A stretch of DNA of 64,000 nt from Gnetum montanum (Eukaryota; Streptophyta; Gnetopsida; Gnetales; Gnetaceae), in contig MNCI01013895.1 of the NCBI GenBank assembly GCA_015680685.1, forward strand, positions 550,317 to 614,316, in the 5' to 3' direction. Below the pieces are notes generated by a model that was not told where the DNA came from, ran no database searches, and was given only the letters and a program-made list of their open reading frames with translations. Positions 1-11,247 of this stretch are shown here, piece after piece (the first letter of the stretch is position 1; the number at the start of each line of letters is the position of its first letter). The position numbers and the translations under genes were made by a program.

Positions 1-365
1 TTACGTGTGGTAATCCCAGTAACGATTAGCATTTGGTAGCCACAGTTGCATAGTTCAGGGTGTGCACGGCAAGTGGGAACGGATGCTGACGCTAGGAGTT
101 AGTGCCGTAGTTAGAGTTAGTTTTAGTTTCTCAACCCTTCACCGTTAGCGTAGGAGATAAATCTGAAAATACCAAAAAAATCATATACCTTAGACTTGCT
201 TAACCATACATCGTGACACATACAAGCAAGCCTGGGAAGACAACAAACAATTAACCCCAAGTGTTCCTTGTGGCGTTTAGGCATTTAGTCTGCGGAGTTC
301 GACCGGATCACGCGTGCTACGCTCGTTTCGTATGGTTGAGTGTAGGGGTACCTCGCCACTCATCA
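1..365 (+). mobile_element. Athila-like LTR, cut by the window edge
   Basis: This is the 3' part of a long terminal repeat in plus orientation. It ends in the family terminus CTCATCA and matches, in reverse complement, the starts of the LTRs at 4689, 13654 and 39026, including the block around the sequence GTAGGGGTACC. It is closest by eye to the solo LTR at 39026. No primer binding site follows it, so it is either the 3' LTR of an element lying to the left of the window or a solo LTR. Confidence 0.8.
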
Positions 366-372
366 ATAATTA

Positions 373-1220
373 TGATAATTTGTGTTTTTCATATGCACCG
401 ATATTGGGGTGGCCACAATATCGAGTACGCGATATCGCATCCCAAAAAGCGATATCGTACATTTGATATCACGAGGTTACTCTCAGGTCTATAAATACAG
501 CACCCAAGCGCACGATTGAGAGTAGTTTTTGGCAGTCAAGTAGCAAAACTCTTGCAGTTTGTCCATTTGAGAGTTAGAATATTTTCCAAGTGGCCATAGC
601 AGGAGGTCTAAGTGTGAACGAATCTTTATTCAAGCATTGATGTACCTGAACACACCATTGTGTTGGCAATAAAGACAAACTTTTTGATTCATTCTTTGCA
701 ACACTTGAGATGTTCTTTCTTATGCATTTATATATCATGCAATTTACATAAATACTATTTATGCAATAATTAATTTTGATTAATCAAGCAACTCATTAAA
801 ATACACAAGCACAACCCCTTTGAATATACGTGTGACATTTGGTAGCTCAAAAACGATTAGCGTTTGACAACCCAACAGTGTTTACAAAAAGTTCAGAATG
901 TGTCCAAGAAGTGGGAATGGTTACTTGTGTTAGACTAGATTAGACCCTAGTTTATTTCGCATTTAATCACTCTTACTTTTATTCTTGTTCTAGGCGAGTA
1001 ATTTGATAAAACACAAAATAATACAAATCTTATGCCTCAGTCACACTTAACCATACAATTACATTCCACAAGTGGGACTAGGAAGACAACGAACGAACAA
1101 CACACACACACTGTTTAGCTCTAGCGTACTTAGTAATTATAGTCTACGAAATTCAACTGGATAGCACGTGAACGCCTGTGGTTTGTATGGTTGGGCGTAG
1201 GGGTACCTTGTCGCTCATCA
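373..1220 (+). mobile_element. Solo or orphan Athila-like LTR (related subfamily)
   Basis: About 850 bp running from TGATAATTT to the family end GCTCATCA. It contains a TATA box (TATAAATA, 490-497) preceded by several GATATC palindromes (about 400-470), and a poly(A) signal AATAAA at 668-673 in the family-wide context CAATAAAGAC. Its R/U5 part aligns by eye with the LTRs of element B at 35414 and 48564. Neither end is followed by a primer binding site or preceded by a purine tract, so it looks like a solo LTR. No clean 5-bp target duplication is visible (AATTA before, AGCAC after). Only 7 bp separate it from the LTR that ends at 365. Confidence 0.8.
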
Positions 1221-2198
1221 AGCACATTACACATAAGTAGGATATGGTAGTTGCAATTTTGGTTGATTTGCTCCAAACATCACCAAGAACACTTAGTACA
1301 TTTGTTAGTGATGTTTTCAAAACTCATAGTATTTCTACTATCCAATAGATCCAAAAAGTTTACAAATGTATCAAAACAGTAATTCCAATTTCAAAATTTT
1401 ATAGTATTTTATTTTTTCTAAGACAAATAGTTATATGTTTAGCTTCATTTCATAATGTGCATATTGAAATTGAATTTGAAATTTTAGTCATATCTATGAG
1501 GTTTTGAATTTCAAAATGTCATATTTTTGAATTTATGAGTGAAGATAAGGTGCTTGTTTCTCAAGTGAAAAACCTAAGTTTGAACCTAAGCACAACCCTC
1601 ACTCATTTTCCAACCCTCTTAGGACTTGCTTGGCAAGATGAGTACTATGGGTCTAGGTGATGCCCCTTTTATGAATTTCTGAATTTCAAAATATCATGTT
1701 TGTCTCTTTACTAGAAAAATTATTATGATATTCCTTAGATTTACTTTTTAAAACTTATCATGTTTTACCAATGATAAGTGATTCAAGCTATTAGCTCATT
1801 ACTTTATTAGGCAAGAGGTTGCAAGTTCAAATAACACTTGAGGCATCATTATGTATCTCTATAATTGTCATATAGTATTATGTTGGTTATATGTCTTAGG
1901 TTGTCCTTATAGTCATTCTTCAAGGCTAGGAAAATGACAGAGACTAAACCCATGCATGGTGGATTCACAATTGAAATTCAATGACAAAACAACATACCTC
2001 TTCCAAAGCTTCATAGTATGGTTCATTAGAACATTATAACTTAGCATTGCCCTTTAGAATCAAACTCATGACTTAGAGCTTTTAAATCAAGATTCTTGAG
2101 AATGAGTATTTATTATTAGAGAATCAACATCACTTAAAAACAAGCCACTAATATGCTAGGTAGATCCAAAGTTCATGATACCGTTAGAGAAAGAATTG
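1221..2198. other. AT-rich intergenic DNA with SINE-like scraps
   Basis: No coding region is supported here. The stretch holds low-complexity AATTTCAAAATT motifs (about 1370-1700), a SINE-like repeat (1538-1670), and a second weak tRNA-promoter-like block around 1774-1850 whose GCAAGTTCAAATAAC resembles a polymerase III B box. Confidence 0.5.
1538..1670 (+). repeat. SINE-like repeat, copy 1
   Basis: The segment beginning GTGAAGATAAGGTG, with CTCAAG, then a B-box-like AGTTTGAACCTAAG, CACTCAT and finally GTACTATGGGTCTAGGTGATG recurs in the same order at 49985-50180 and 51785-51960, and in a more diverged form at 24270-24545. The internal motif resembles the tRNA-type B box (GGTTCGANTCC), which suggests a tRNA-derived SINE. 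The ends are approximate. Confidence 0.5.
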
Positions 2199-2580
2199 AT
2201 CACTGCAATAGACAACTTTAGTAAAGGAAATTTGATTAGCCATGGAGGTTGTGCTAGTGTTTACAATAAAGAATTGCCTTAGGGAAATACTCTAGTAGTG
2301 AAGGTATTTTGGGGTTTGTAGGATGAAGTTAGAGTAGAAGCTAGGACAAGCTTTTTGAGGAAGTGTCAATCTCTACAACAGGTCATATAGAAACCTAGTG
2401 AAGATAATCAATGCATGTTGTGCTTGCAAATCATTCCCAATAGCAGTCTTCATCAAAGATATAGTAAAGGCTCTATTCTATATACACCATGATCATTGTG
2501 CACACATGGATCATTGTAATGTGAAGCCTCTAAATGTTCTTCTTGATGAGGACTTGACAAATGGTTTAGTGTATACATAA
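2199..2580 (+). pseudogene. LRR receptor-like kinase domain remnant
   Basis: Conceptual translation shows the order typical of a plant leucine-rich-repeat receptor kinase. The entry region reads like ATDNFSxxNLI with a glycine-rich loop (GGCASVY near 2240). Next comes VVKVF at the position of the ATP-binding lysine, then RNLVKIINAC near 2390. The catalytic loop region has LFYIHH followed by HCNVKPLNVLLDED near 2515-2560, where the family normally has HCDLKPSNVLLDED. The catalytic Asp is Asn here and several in-frame stops interrupt the upstream part. The reading ends soon after the catalytic loop, before the DFG region. It is a decayed fragment and not a functional gene. Confidence 0.75.
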
Positions 2581-2699
2581 TTTACTTTATTGCCTAGAGG
2601 CTTAATGTCACTGGGCAGGACATTGGGAGGGGTGGTGAACAAAAGCCTAACCTCTGTCAAGTGGCTACCCTTAAATTCGAACCCTTGTTATCTTTTCCA

Positions 2700-3350
2700 T
2701 TTCTATTGAAATAAAATGTTTGAAACTAATATATTGCTTCAGCTTCCAACAAAGTAACTTCTAATAAAAATATTGTATATAGAACTTGACTTTTCAGTTT
2801 TCATCCATGATTCTTATCAAGACTAAGCTCCCACACCATCCATCCATAAAGCATTGTATTGTTTCAAAAATAACCATTCTCCAACCTAATTATTATCACG
2901 AGTCAAGGGTGCTGATTTGTTCTTGCAGGCCAAACATGGGTAGGCTATTTCATGGCGTAACATTTGGTTTTGAAGCTTTTCTTTATTAAAAAAAAAAACC
3001 TTAAAAAATGCTGAAACAGAGGATGCAATCTACGGTGGTGGATATAAACATAGGACACAAATAAACAAGCTGATTTGCTTATGCAACGCTGATGGTTGGT
3101 TTTGTTTGATTTTATTTATTTAGCAGTAAATTTATACCGTTCATGTGCTTAGTGAAATTTGTGTACATTTACCAACTTGACTTTTAAGTACACTTTGCAA
3201 GGTACAACAAATTCACTCAAGAACAGTCCGTTATCATGATCTTGCTAATTTGATAGCCTACCAAGGTTAGAACCGAAAAGACAAGACCAAAAGATTTAAA
3301 TTGGTCAGATTTTAGGTTAAGGTAAACTAAATGATTTGTTAAGCGTCAAT
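2700..3350. repeat. Dispersed direct repeat, copy 1
   Basis: Two blocks, 2715-2870 and about 3062-3350, are similar by eye to 21350-21500 and 22625-22905 in the same order and orientation. Shared landmarks are the phrases around ATATTGC.TCAGCTTCC, TTTGACTTTTCA, GCTTATGCAACGCT and GTACACTTTGCAAGG. The copy at 21345-22905 is interrupted by about 1.1 kb of other DNA. No coding function is visible. The two copies lie on either side of the copia/gypsy nest. Confidence 0.65.
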
Positions 3351-3779
3351 ATTAAATCTACTACCGAAAAATTACAAAAATAGGCTCCAGTTTCCAAATT
3401 TCAACCATCGATAACAAGAAAATGAAATTCCAACTTCCAACCAAGGAAAATGAATCTATCAGCTTTTTCCACAGGTAAACAGGCTTTAAATTACACCAAA
3501 TACAACCAACGAATATAAAAGTAAAACTGCAGAGTCCAATCAATTAAACCCAGCTCATGTTCTAGCTTTTTCAGAATTACAGAATTCCCAAAACCCCCAC
3601 ACTTGCATTATAAAAAGATCATCACAGGCAAATCACAAAGAAAAATGTAAACAATAAGGGCCTGGACCGGTTCGATTCAAACTGGAAAACTACACATGCA
3701 AGCATGACTAACTTTCAAATACAAAATATATTTAATAGAAAACAGTTTTATAAACAGATCAACAACAAATTTCAGCCAG
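3351..3779. other. Intergenic flank of the copia element
   Basis: AT-rich sequence with no supported gene, RNA or recognisable mobile element. It is the left flank of the copia insertion, contiguous with 19518 onward before the insertion. Confidence 0.5.
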
Positions 3780-4363
3780 TGAAGATTTCAATGTAGCATT
3801 CATTACTCATTAAAGCGTTTTATGGGTTAATTAATGCATGAAAGTGGTCACCACACCCACTAACACATTTTTATGGGTTAGTTAATGCATGAAAGTGGTC
3901 ACCACACCCACCAACACATTTTTATGGGTTAGTTAATGCATGAAAGTGGGCACCATACCTAGTAATGCGTTTTTATGAGTTGGTTAAAGCATCAAGGTGG
4001 TCTCCATTTTTGGTACTGTGTTTTTTTTTCGCGCTGGCGTTGAGTCTCTTATGGTAAATGATTCCATAGCTTATAAATTTGTTTTTGATGGGAGAACAAA
4101 GGCACCACAAATCATAGCAGAATTGCAATTTTAGTCCCAGATGTTTGAAAACTGCATATACCATCGTTGCAAAGTGATGTAAAATAAGAAACAAAACACC
4201 AAATTTAATCTGAGGCATCAATACTTGGATGTCAATTCCATTTGCTCAAAAATTGGGCATTACCAATTATTTATGCATATGAATTTCTTGTGCCATTTTC
4301 TTCTGCATTTTGTACTTTGATTACTTGTGCCATTTGGTTTTATGCACAATTTTATTTTTTACA
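3780..4363 (+). repeat. Copia D 5' LTR
   Basis: Begins near TGAAGATTTC, ends TTTTTTACA, and is followed directly by the primer binding site. It aligns with 18872-19517 over its whole length: a 51-bp tandem array near the start, a TATAAAT motif around 4070, then the shared text ending GCACAATTTTATTT. The left boundary is approximate. Confidence 0.8.
3821..4024 (+). repeat. 51-bp tandem repeat in the copia U3 (four units)
   Basis: Units start at 3821, 3872, 3923 and 3974, each beginning TATGGGTTA.TTAATGCATG or a variant. The fourth unit is diverged. The matching LTR at 18872 has only three units (18909, about 18959 and 19010). Repeats placed upstream of a TATA motif in an LTR often act as enhancer units; that role is inferred here. 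Confidence 0.85.
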
Positions 4364-4365
4364 TT

Positions 4366-4377
4366 TGGTATCGGAGC
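4366..4377 (+). other. Copia D primer binding site (initiator tRNA-Met type)
   Basis: TGGTATCGGAGC differs at one base from TGGTATCAGAGC, the usual plant copia primer site complementary to the 3' end of initiator tRNA-Met. It lies 2 bp after the end of the 5' LTR, as expected. Confidence 0.85.
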
Positions 4378-4688
4378 ATTAGATCTCTATCTTGATGCGA
4401 ACGATGGTGCAATCTAGAAACACGGTTTTTTTTTTTAATATTGACTTTGTAGTTTGAGGAAGATTGCTTCCTTCTAGTTTCTACATGGTAAAAGAGATTT
4501 TACTCTTACATTTTGTTACATTCTTGTGTACCGTAGAACTTAAAAATAGAAACCATTACTACTGTGTCAATGAGGATATTTTCTTTTGTTGTTTTGGAGA
4601 GTTGGTCTGGTTGTGTTGTTTGCAATTTTTCTGCATGCATGCGACAATCTGTTGTTTGCATCGTTGGCCTACAATAGCCTATCATTAT

Positions 4689-5439
4689 TGATCAGTGGTG
4701 AGGTACCCCTACACTCAACCATATGAATACGAGCCTTTCACGTGCCCAAATGGAACACTTAAGGTTAATCAATCGTTGTCTTTCCAAACTTACTTGTATT
4801 GTCACGGTTGTATGGTTAAGTAAGTCTGAGGTATATGATTTTTATGTCTTTTAACATTTTAACGCCTATGCTAGTAGGGAAGGGTGAAGAGACTAAGTGA
4901 CTAATTGTTCGCTAACTAAGTTCTAATCGTCCTAGCACCAGTATCCGTTTGCACTTGCCGTACACACCCTAAACCAATGCAACGCTACTGGGATTACCAA
5001 ACGTTAACCATTACTGGGTTACCAAGCGTTACACATGTGCTCGAAACGATCGTACTGAATGCACTTAACTAGGAGAGTTAAGGGTTGAGAGAGATTTAAT
5101 TAACTAAGAAAGAATTTACACATTTAACAATAATTTAAGTCCTATTTAGCTTAGTCCATATGCTTCAAGGTTTATTAGAAAGTTCGTCTTTATTGTCGTA
5201 CACAAATGTGTGCTTAGGTACAATTTGCTCGAATAAAGATCTGTTCCCTTTGAGACTCCTATTGCAGGCACATGGAAATTATTCTAACTCTGGAATGGTA
5301 AAACTGCTATAGTTTGGCTAAGGGTCTAGATCTAGATGGAGAAACAAGGAAAAGTCGCCCCTTATTTATAGACAAGGCGACGGGCTGCGATATCGCATAT
5401 GCGATATCACAGAGGTCGACGTGATATCGCGACTCATCA
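4689..5439 (-). repeat. Element A 3' LTR
   Basis: Runs from TGATCAGTGG to CTCATCA on the plus strand. In element orientation it holds GATATC palindromes, including a perfect 20-nt palindrome at 5389-5408, then a TATA box (TATAAATA, plus 5363-5370) and AATAAA (plus 5189-5194). It lacks a block of roughly 37 bp near plus 4745 that the other LTR has. Confidence 0.92.
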
Positions 5440-5449
5440 TGCCCCCATG
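5440..5449 (-). other. Element A polypurine tract
   Basis: In element orientation the sequence TCATGGGGGCA directly abuts the 3' LTR. It is the plus-strand primer site of reverse transcription. Element B has the matching GTGGGGGTA at 48552-48563, and the preceding ACTCGAGGA context is also shared. Confidence 0.85.
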
Positions 5450-7399
5450 ATTGAATGAAAACTCATCCTCGAGTTCCTTACAAAATATTGGGAAGGTATG
5501 GGATTATTGACTTAAATGACACTAGTGGTGAATGGGGTGACATGTGAACGGATCATCATTACAATACAAGACAAAATTTAGTGTTTATGACAACAAGAGT
5601 GAACACCGTACACATTTGACATCCAGCCTTATTTGGCAGTTGAGAGAGAAGAGAAAAGAGAGAGAGAAAAGAAGAAGTCTGCTGCTCCAAATGTCAAGAT
5701 TGCGTCTTTCGTTGTCCATCCATAAGCATGTCATCAATCTTGTTTCTTGCATAACTGCTTTAGCTTCAACACTAGTCCATTCCAAGTGTTCCCTCCAGAT
5801 CCAATCCGTTGTTGTATGATTATCATCTACACACATAACACAGTTTGATATTAGCAAGGGTAAATGAATTACAATGCAATTAATACATTGCCTCGGTGTA
5901 AGGTCCATTGGCTAAGTTGTGATATGGCTAATGTGGATTTGGAGATATAATACTTGTGGCTACCCAAGGTGTAGGGGTTAGGAGAAAATCGAAAAAATTG
6001 GACTAGGATCCCCATGACTGAGAGCGAACCTCCGGTAGCGATAGAATGGAAAAAGATAAGGAATAAGAAAGATGAAGAAAGATAAACAACGGCAACATCG
6101 ATAAAATGGATGTCAAAGATAGAAATGAACAAAATAATTGGTGATTGCGGAGATGTTTAAGGAAAAGAAGTTAACGGATGCACCAAATAGGAATGCCAGT
6201 GGGTCCTCCCCAAAGCAGGCTCATGCCTTTAATGCCTTGACAATCCCACATTCAAAGAGTTCGTAGGTTCTAGGAATGTTATTTAGAGACAAGAGTTAAA
6301 GTCTTAACCACAAGAGTTTACCAAAAATAAAACAATGCATCAACCAAAATCTGGACTACTGATACAACTGGCAATGAGGTGATAAATGGAGAAAAAAGGA
6401 TGGAAAGAAGAGAGAATGGAATGGAGTCTCAAGAACAAGGTGATGTACAGCCCCTTGTGTATTGATGGTTAATGTGACTTAGTAAATCTCATTCCAAATC
6501 CAGCCTCAAACAAACCACATCCAGTGACTTCGCATTAATACATTCGGCCAATCCATCCACTTGAAGTAACAAGAATGTCTTCACCAAAGAGTCACCACCA
6601 TTCCGACGAAACGAACAAGGAGAAAGTAGGAAGTGAGAAGGGCCTTAGTTAGAGGGAACATTTTTATTTAGTTTCATAACCAATGCTTGTAGCCCAAATG
6701 ATTATTTCATCTAAGGGGTGTGCTTTAAATTCCCACTGTTTTGTTTTTTTGTTTTTGTGTTTTGCGTGAGAACCACACCATGCAAAGACTTATTATTTTT
6801 ATTAGCTCAGCTTCCCAATAATGGAACAACGTTGGAATGGTATGGGAAACTCAAGAAGAAAACACCCAAGCATCCAAGAGAATGGCCAGCACAAATGCAT
6901 CAAATCCCCTTGAAGTCACACCCTTTTCAATCCTTGAGTCCTTCCTTAGTTTGAGAAATACGCAGTCACCAATTCGTTGATAGTTCTTATTGTTGAAAAA
7001 GGGGACTGTACAGTTCCAAGCCAAGAGAGACCATAGAAATTCATGGATGTATGGGTGACATGAACTCATTGCCTATTATATCAAAAGAACCATACCTTAG
7101 TATCAACATCATAACTTAAAAGTAAAAACCAAACATCATCAATCAATTGAATACAGTTCATACCACCATCAGGAGCACTTATTAGGTGACGAATCAAACA
7201 AAATAAACAAACACACAAAGAAATGAAAGAGTATAAACGATGTTGTAAAACAAAAACAAGAAAAGTTAAAGAAATTTGTAAAACAAAAATGTGTAAAACA
7301 AAAACTTAAAAAGAAACTGAGGCCTGCAAATGATCAGCATAGATGGCCAACTCCCCCATGATTGAATTGGAAGGGAGAGATCCAAAATAATGAGCAAGG
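5450..7399 (-). other. Element A non-coding region between pol and 3' LTR
   Basis: No reading frame of interest. Parts align by eye, in reverse complement, with the matching region of element B: near 6710-6790 (GCATGGTGTGGTTC and AAAGCACACCCCTTA, compare B 44175-44255) and near 6010-6040 (GCTCTCAGTCATGGGG, compare B 45250). Where B then continues for about 3.3 kb with its extra gene, A has only about 570 bp before the LTR, so A has most likely lost that gene by deletion. Confidence 0.65.
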
Positions 7400-8690
7400 T
7401 CATCCTCTCTCAGAGGTATTATGTGCACCATCTATTCTAAGTTCATGGAAGGGTTTGGTTTGTTGCACATTGACCAATAATCTCTTATCAGGGCTTTCAG
7501 GTTTGTATATGGTCATGGCTCCTGAGGAAAAGGTTGTGTGAATAATGTAAGGCTCTTCCCACAATGTTTGAAATTTTGTGCATTGGGGCACATGTGTGGG
7601 GTTCCAATAAAAGACCTTATCTCCTGGTTGGTACTTAACCTTTCGAATTTTTAAGTCATGACGTTGTTTGTTATGTGCCTTGTGTAACTCATTTGATGAC
7701 AGGGCAACCAATCGATTTTCGTCTAGCACATTTAGAGTTGCTAATCTTTGTTTTTGTGCTAGATCAAGGTCAAGATGGAGGTCACATGCCATGGATAGTG
7801 TATGGAGCTCAGTTTGAATTGGAAGCTTTGGAAGTTTTCTGTATACTAACTCATAGGGAGAGTAGCCTGTAGGGAGTTTTTAAGTGGAGCGGTATGCCCA
7901 AAGAGCATCGTTCAGTTTAGTGCTCCAATCTCGCCTATATTTGCTAATTGTCCTTATTAATATTTTAGTAATCTACCAATTAGTGACCTCGGCTTAGCCA
8001 TTAGCTTGGGGGTGATAAGGTGTAGTCAATTTATGTTCAACCCTTAAGCGTTGCATCAACTTCCGAAAGGTTGCACCCATGAAGTGTGTTCCATTATCCG
8101 AGATAAGTGCACGCAGCACACCAAACCTATTTACAACTTGTTGTTGTACAAATCGTGCAGCTGTAGACAATGTGCAGTCTGTTATAGTAGCTGCTTCAGC
8201 CCATTTCGTTAGATAGTCAATAGCAACAATGATATAAGCTTTTCCATCAGACATCGGTGTAATGGGCCCCATAAAATCTATTCCCCAAATGTTGAAGGGT
8301 TCCAAAGGTTGAATCCATTGTTGCGGATCCTCCATTTTAGCAGTCATTCCTCCATCACGTTGACAGCGCTCACAAGATTGGACAAAATGATGGGCATCCC
8401 GAAATAGTGTTGGCCAATAGTCGTTCGTCTCCCTGCATAGTGATCCCCACAAGGGCCCTCATGAGCATCCTGGAGAACTCTTAGTTGGTCCACATCAGGC
8501 ACACACCATCGAACCAAGCCATCAGGACAGACTTTGTAAAGTTGTCTGTTCATCTCCATGAAGAACTTGGCTCTATGGAGAAACTGTTGTTTCTTCCTAA
8601 AGTTCAGCTCCTGTGGTGTTTGTTGGGAAAGGAGATAGGTAAGAATGCTATTATACCAATTTGTTCCCATGGTTTGGTTATTCACTACAC
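7400..8690 (-). pseudogene. Element A integrase (broken)
   Basis: The upstream part carries the HHCC-type zinc region (HEGPCGDHYAGRRTT, then CERCQRDGG near 8360). The catalytic core follows, with the first Asp in IWGIDFMGPI near 8290, the second in LISDNGTHF near 8090, and HPQANG near 8000. There the frame stops where related elements continue with a Glu-containing AEV stretch, so the third catalytic residue lies beyond a stop. A C-terminal piece (7400-7792) has the VFYWNP and KTKPFHEL-like region. The parts are in different frames, so the protein is not made intact. Confidence 0.88.
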
Positions 8691-8751
8691 CGGCAAAGAG
8701 GGCTTTGTCTGGAAAATGATCAAATATGGCGTATTCATCCTCTTTGCTCTC

Positions 8752-9281
8752 CTAGTGCAACCGAGATAAGTGATCTGCAACTATGTTCTCAATGCCCTTT
8801 TGATCTATCATCGTTAGATCGAACTCCTCTAGGATTACCAGCCAACGTATAATATGAGGGCTAACCGTTGGCTTGTTCATGAGGAACCTAATTACACTAT
8901 GATCCGTGTGAATGTACACTTTGTAGCCTAACACATAGTGCCTAAACTTGTCCAGTGCACACACTACAGCCATTAATTCTTTTTCTGTAGTTGTGTAGTT
9001 AAGTTGTGCACCAGCGATACTCTTACTTGCACAGTGGATGTAATAAGGACGTTTTTGGTCATCTAACTGTGTAACTATGGCTCCTAAGGCATAATTGGAT
9101 GCGTCAATCATTATATGGAACGGTCTGGACCAGTCAGGGGCTTGTAGAATGGGAGTTTCTACAAGCCTTTGTTTCAGAGTTTGGAATGCTCGTTCACATT
9201 CCCTGGTCCATTCGAATGGTGCATCCTTCTTCATTAGTTCTACCAACAGTTTGGCAATCTTGGAGAAGTTCTCAATGAATC
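8752..9281 (-). pseudogene. Element A RNase H domain
   Basis: RNase H of the Ty3 type, which removes the RNA strand during reverse transcription. Visible landmarks are FHIMIDASNYALGAIV (first acidic residue), YYIHCASKSI, TTTEKELMAVV (Glu) and HTDHSVIRFLM (Asp), ending VADHLSRL at about 8755. It is separated from the reverse transcriptase by a TGA stop at about 9281, where element B has an Arg codon (CGA), so this is a C-to-T change. Confidence 0.9.
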
Positions 9282-10020
9282 TTCAATAGTAGCCAATGTG
9301 TCCAAGGAATGATTGAATGTCTTTCACAGTTTCTGGTTGTCGGGTGATTCCTTGGATGACCCTAACTTTATCTGTGTCTACCTCTATTCCTGAATGCGAA
9401 ATCTTATGCCCAAGTACTATGCCCTCTTGGACCATCAAATGGTTTTTCTGCCAGTTGAGCCTTAAGTAGGTTTCTACACATTGTTTTAGCACTTGCTCTA
9501 ATCGGTCCATGGCTTGATCAAAGCTTGTCCCATAAGTGGAAAAGTCATCCATGAAGACTTCTACACCGTTTCCTATCTGCTGTTGGGATATGCTTAGAAC
9601 TAAACTTTGGAATGTGGCAGGAGCATTGCACAAGCCAAATGGCATTTGTTTATATGCAAACATTCCCCAAGGACTAGTGAACGTTGTTTTGGCTTGATCT
9701 TCTGATGCTATCTGTATTTGGTTATATCCACTATACCCGTCCAGAAAACTATAATAGCGATGCCTTGCTATAGTGTCTAAGACTTGGTCAACAAATGGCA
9801 ACGAGAAATGATCCTTGAATGTTGCCATGTTTAGCAGCCTAAAATCTATACACACCCTCCATTTGCCTCCCTTCTTAGGCACGATCACCAGAGGACTAAC
9901 CCATTCACTATCGGCAATGGGATATATGAACCCAGCCTTAAGAAGCTGTTCTATCTCTTCTTTTACTATTTGTTTCAATTTTGGGTTCAATCGCCTCTGT
10001 GGTGGTTTTCGAGGTTTCAT
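9282..10020 (-). pseudogene. Element A reverse transcriptase domain
   Basis: A nearly intact Ty3/gypsy reverse transcriptase. It starts in the linker (RLNPKLKQIVKEEI), followed by WVSPLVIVPKKGGKWR, CIDFRLLN, a YSFLDGYSGYNQI palm motif, MPFGLCNAPATFQ, and the catalytic VFMDDF at plus 9541-9560. The FMDD variant of YxDD is typical of the Athila lineage. The domain would copy the element RNA into DNA in virus-like particles, but the surrounding polyprotein is broken by stops. Confidence 0.93.
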
Positions 10021-10047
10021 GGAGGGGTCCGTGTAAATCCTATGCTG

Positions 10048-11247
10048 TCATATCCTAGGGTCTATTCCAGTTAACTCGAGGTATGACCAGGCAAAGGCTT
10101 TTGACCACTTGTTTATTACTTTCAGCAGTCTTTCTTTTTGTTTGGGAACAAGTTTTGCGTTGATGATCACCGATTTTCCATTTTTGAGGATCATATACTC
10201 CAAACCGGTGGGCAATGATTTCAAATCAAGGGGCTCTTGTTTAAATCTCTCAAGAATTTCCAACTTCCCCCAATTGATGTTTTCGAGGCTAAGGTTTGGA
10301 AGTTGGCAACGGACTTGCTCAAGTGTGTCTATGCTTCCAATGTAAGCACTAGTTATTCCCTTAGTTAATTCCATGCATATTATCGAGTTGCTCTCTTGAT
10401 CAGCCATCAGCCACTGGGTGTCCTCTTGTCGTGTGGCTGCTGCATATAGGCACCTTTGAATATTAATTTCTTGTGCACATCGATCGCATGCAGGTAATGC
10501 TAAACTTCGCATAACCCATGATTTCTGCACCCAATGGCACCCTGTGTCACTGTATGCAATGCATGAAACTTTCTTCTTCTTGATCTTTCCAAAAGTGTTC
10601 TTCTTGGATATTTCCAGGGAAAGATCACATATTCCTAGGCGTGCATCTATAATACTTAGCCATGCTCTTCCCATTATTATTGGAAAGTCCCCCTTACCGT
10701 TCTTTACTTGTATCACTAGGAAATCAGCTAGATATGACCAACCACTCACAGTGGTAACGATGTTCTCCACTAGTCCCAAGGAGACAGTGATGGACTAGTC
10801 GGCCAGCTCTAGTCGAATGTTACTCTTCCTTAGAGGAGGCAGGTTCTAGGCTTTGTACATCTCCTATGATATTAAGTTGACTCTGGAACCTGAGTCCAAA
10901 AGAGCTTTACATGGTTCATTCCCAATGACTTGGAGATAGATTAGAGGACTTCCAAGATCATAGAATTTCCTGAGAAGGTGGCCCACCTTAATCCAGTCAG
11001 TAACGGCATGTGTTAACATAACCGTGTGCGTTAAGCTTGATTTCTGGTTTGAAGGAGGTCCCAAAACCTTATTTGGTATGGAGGTGTTTAGATGTTCAAC
11101 CGCTTGTGATGGTGAGGGCTTAGTTGGATTGTTGGTTCTGAAGAAAGGTCTTTTCGGCATAAGATTGTCAGAACCAACTGTGGTTTGAGGATTCGAAGCC
11201 CTCGTGACATTGGGTTGTTGTGGTTGAGTGGGGAATACCCCTTGCAT
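10048..11247 (-). pseudogene. Element A aspartic protease and linker
   Basis: The catalytic triplet region reads ALLDSGSRVNLIS near plus 10865-10905, a retropepsin DSG motif. The second half has FPIIMGRAWL and DARLGICD near 10640-10690. The linker then runs to LELTGIDP just before the reverse transcriptase. A frame break near 10800 separates the two protease halves. The protease would cut the element's own Gag-Pol polyprotein. Confidence 0.82.

Noticed and set aside
261-494. 77-codon open frame near the left edge
   Set aside because: It runs across the end of one LTR and the start of the next, so it is a chance frame.
3821-4024. Repeat array that might be a separate satellite
   Set aside because: The same 51-bp units occur at the matching place in the other copia LTR, so they belong to the LTR.
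5544-6132. Open frames of 80-107 codons on both strands
   Set aside because: They lie in the non-coding 3' region of element A, show no family motif, and the region aligns with non-coding parts of element B.
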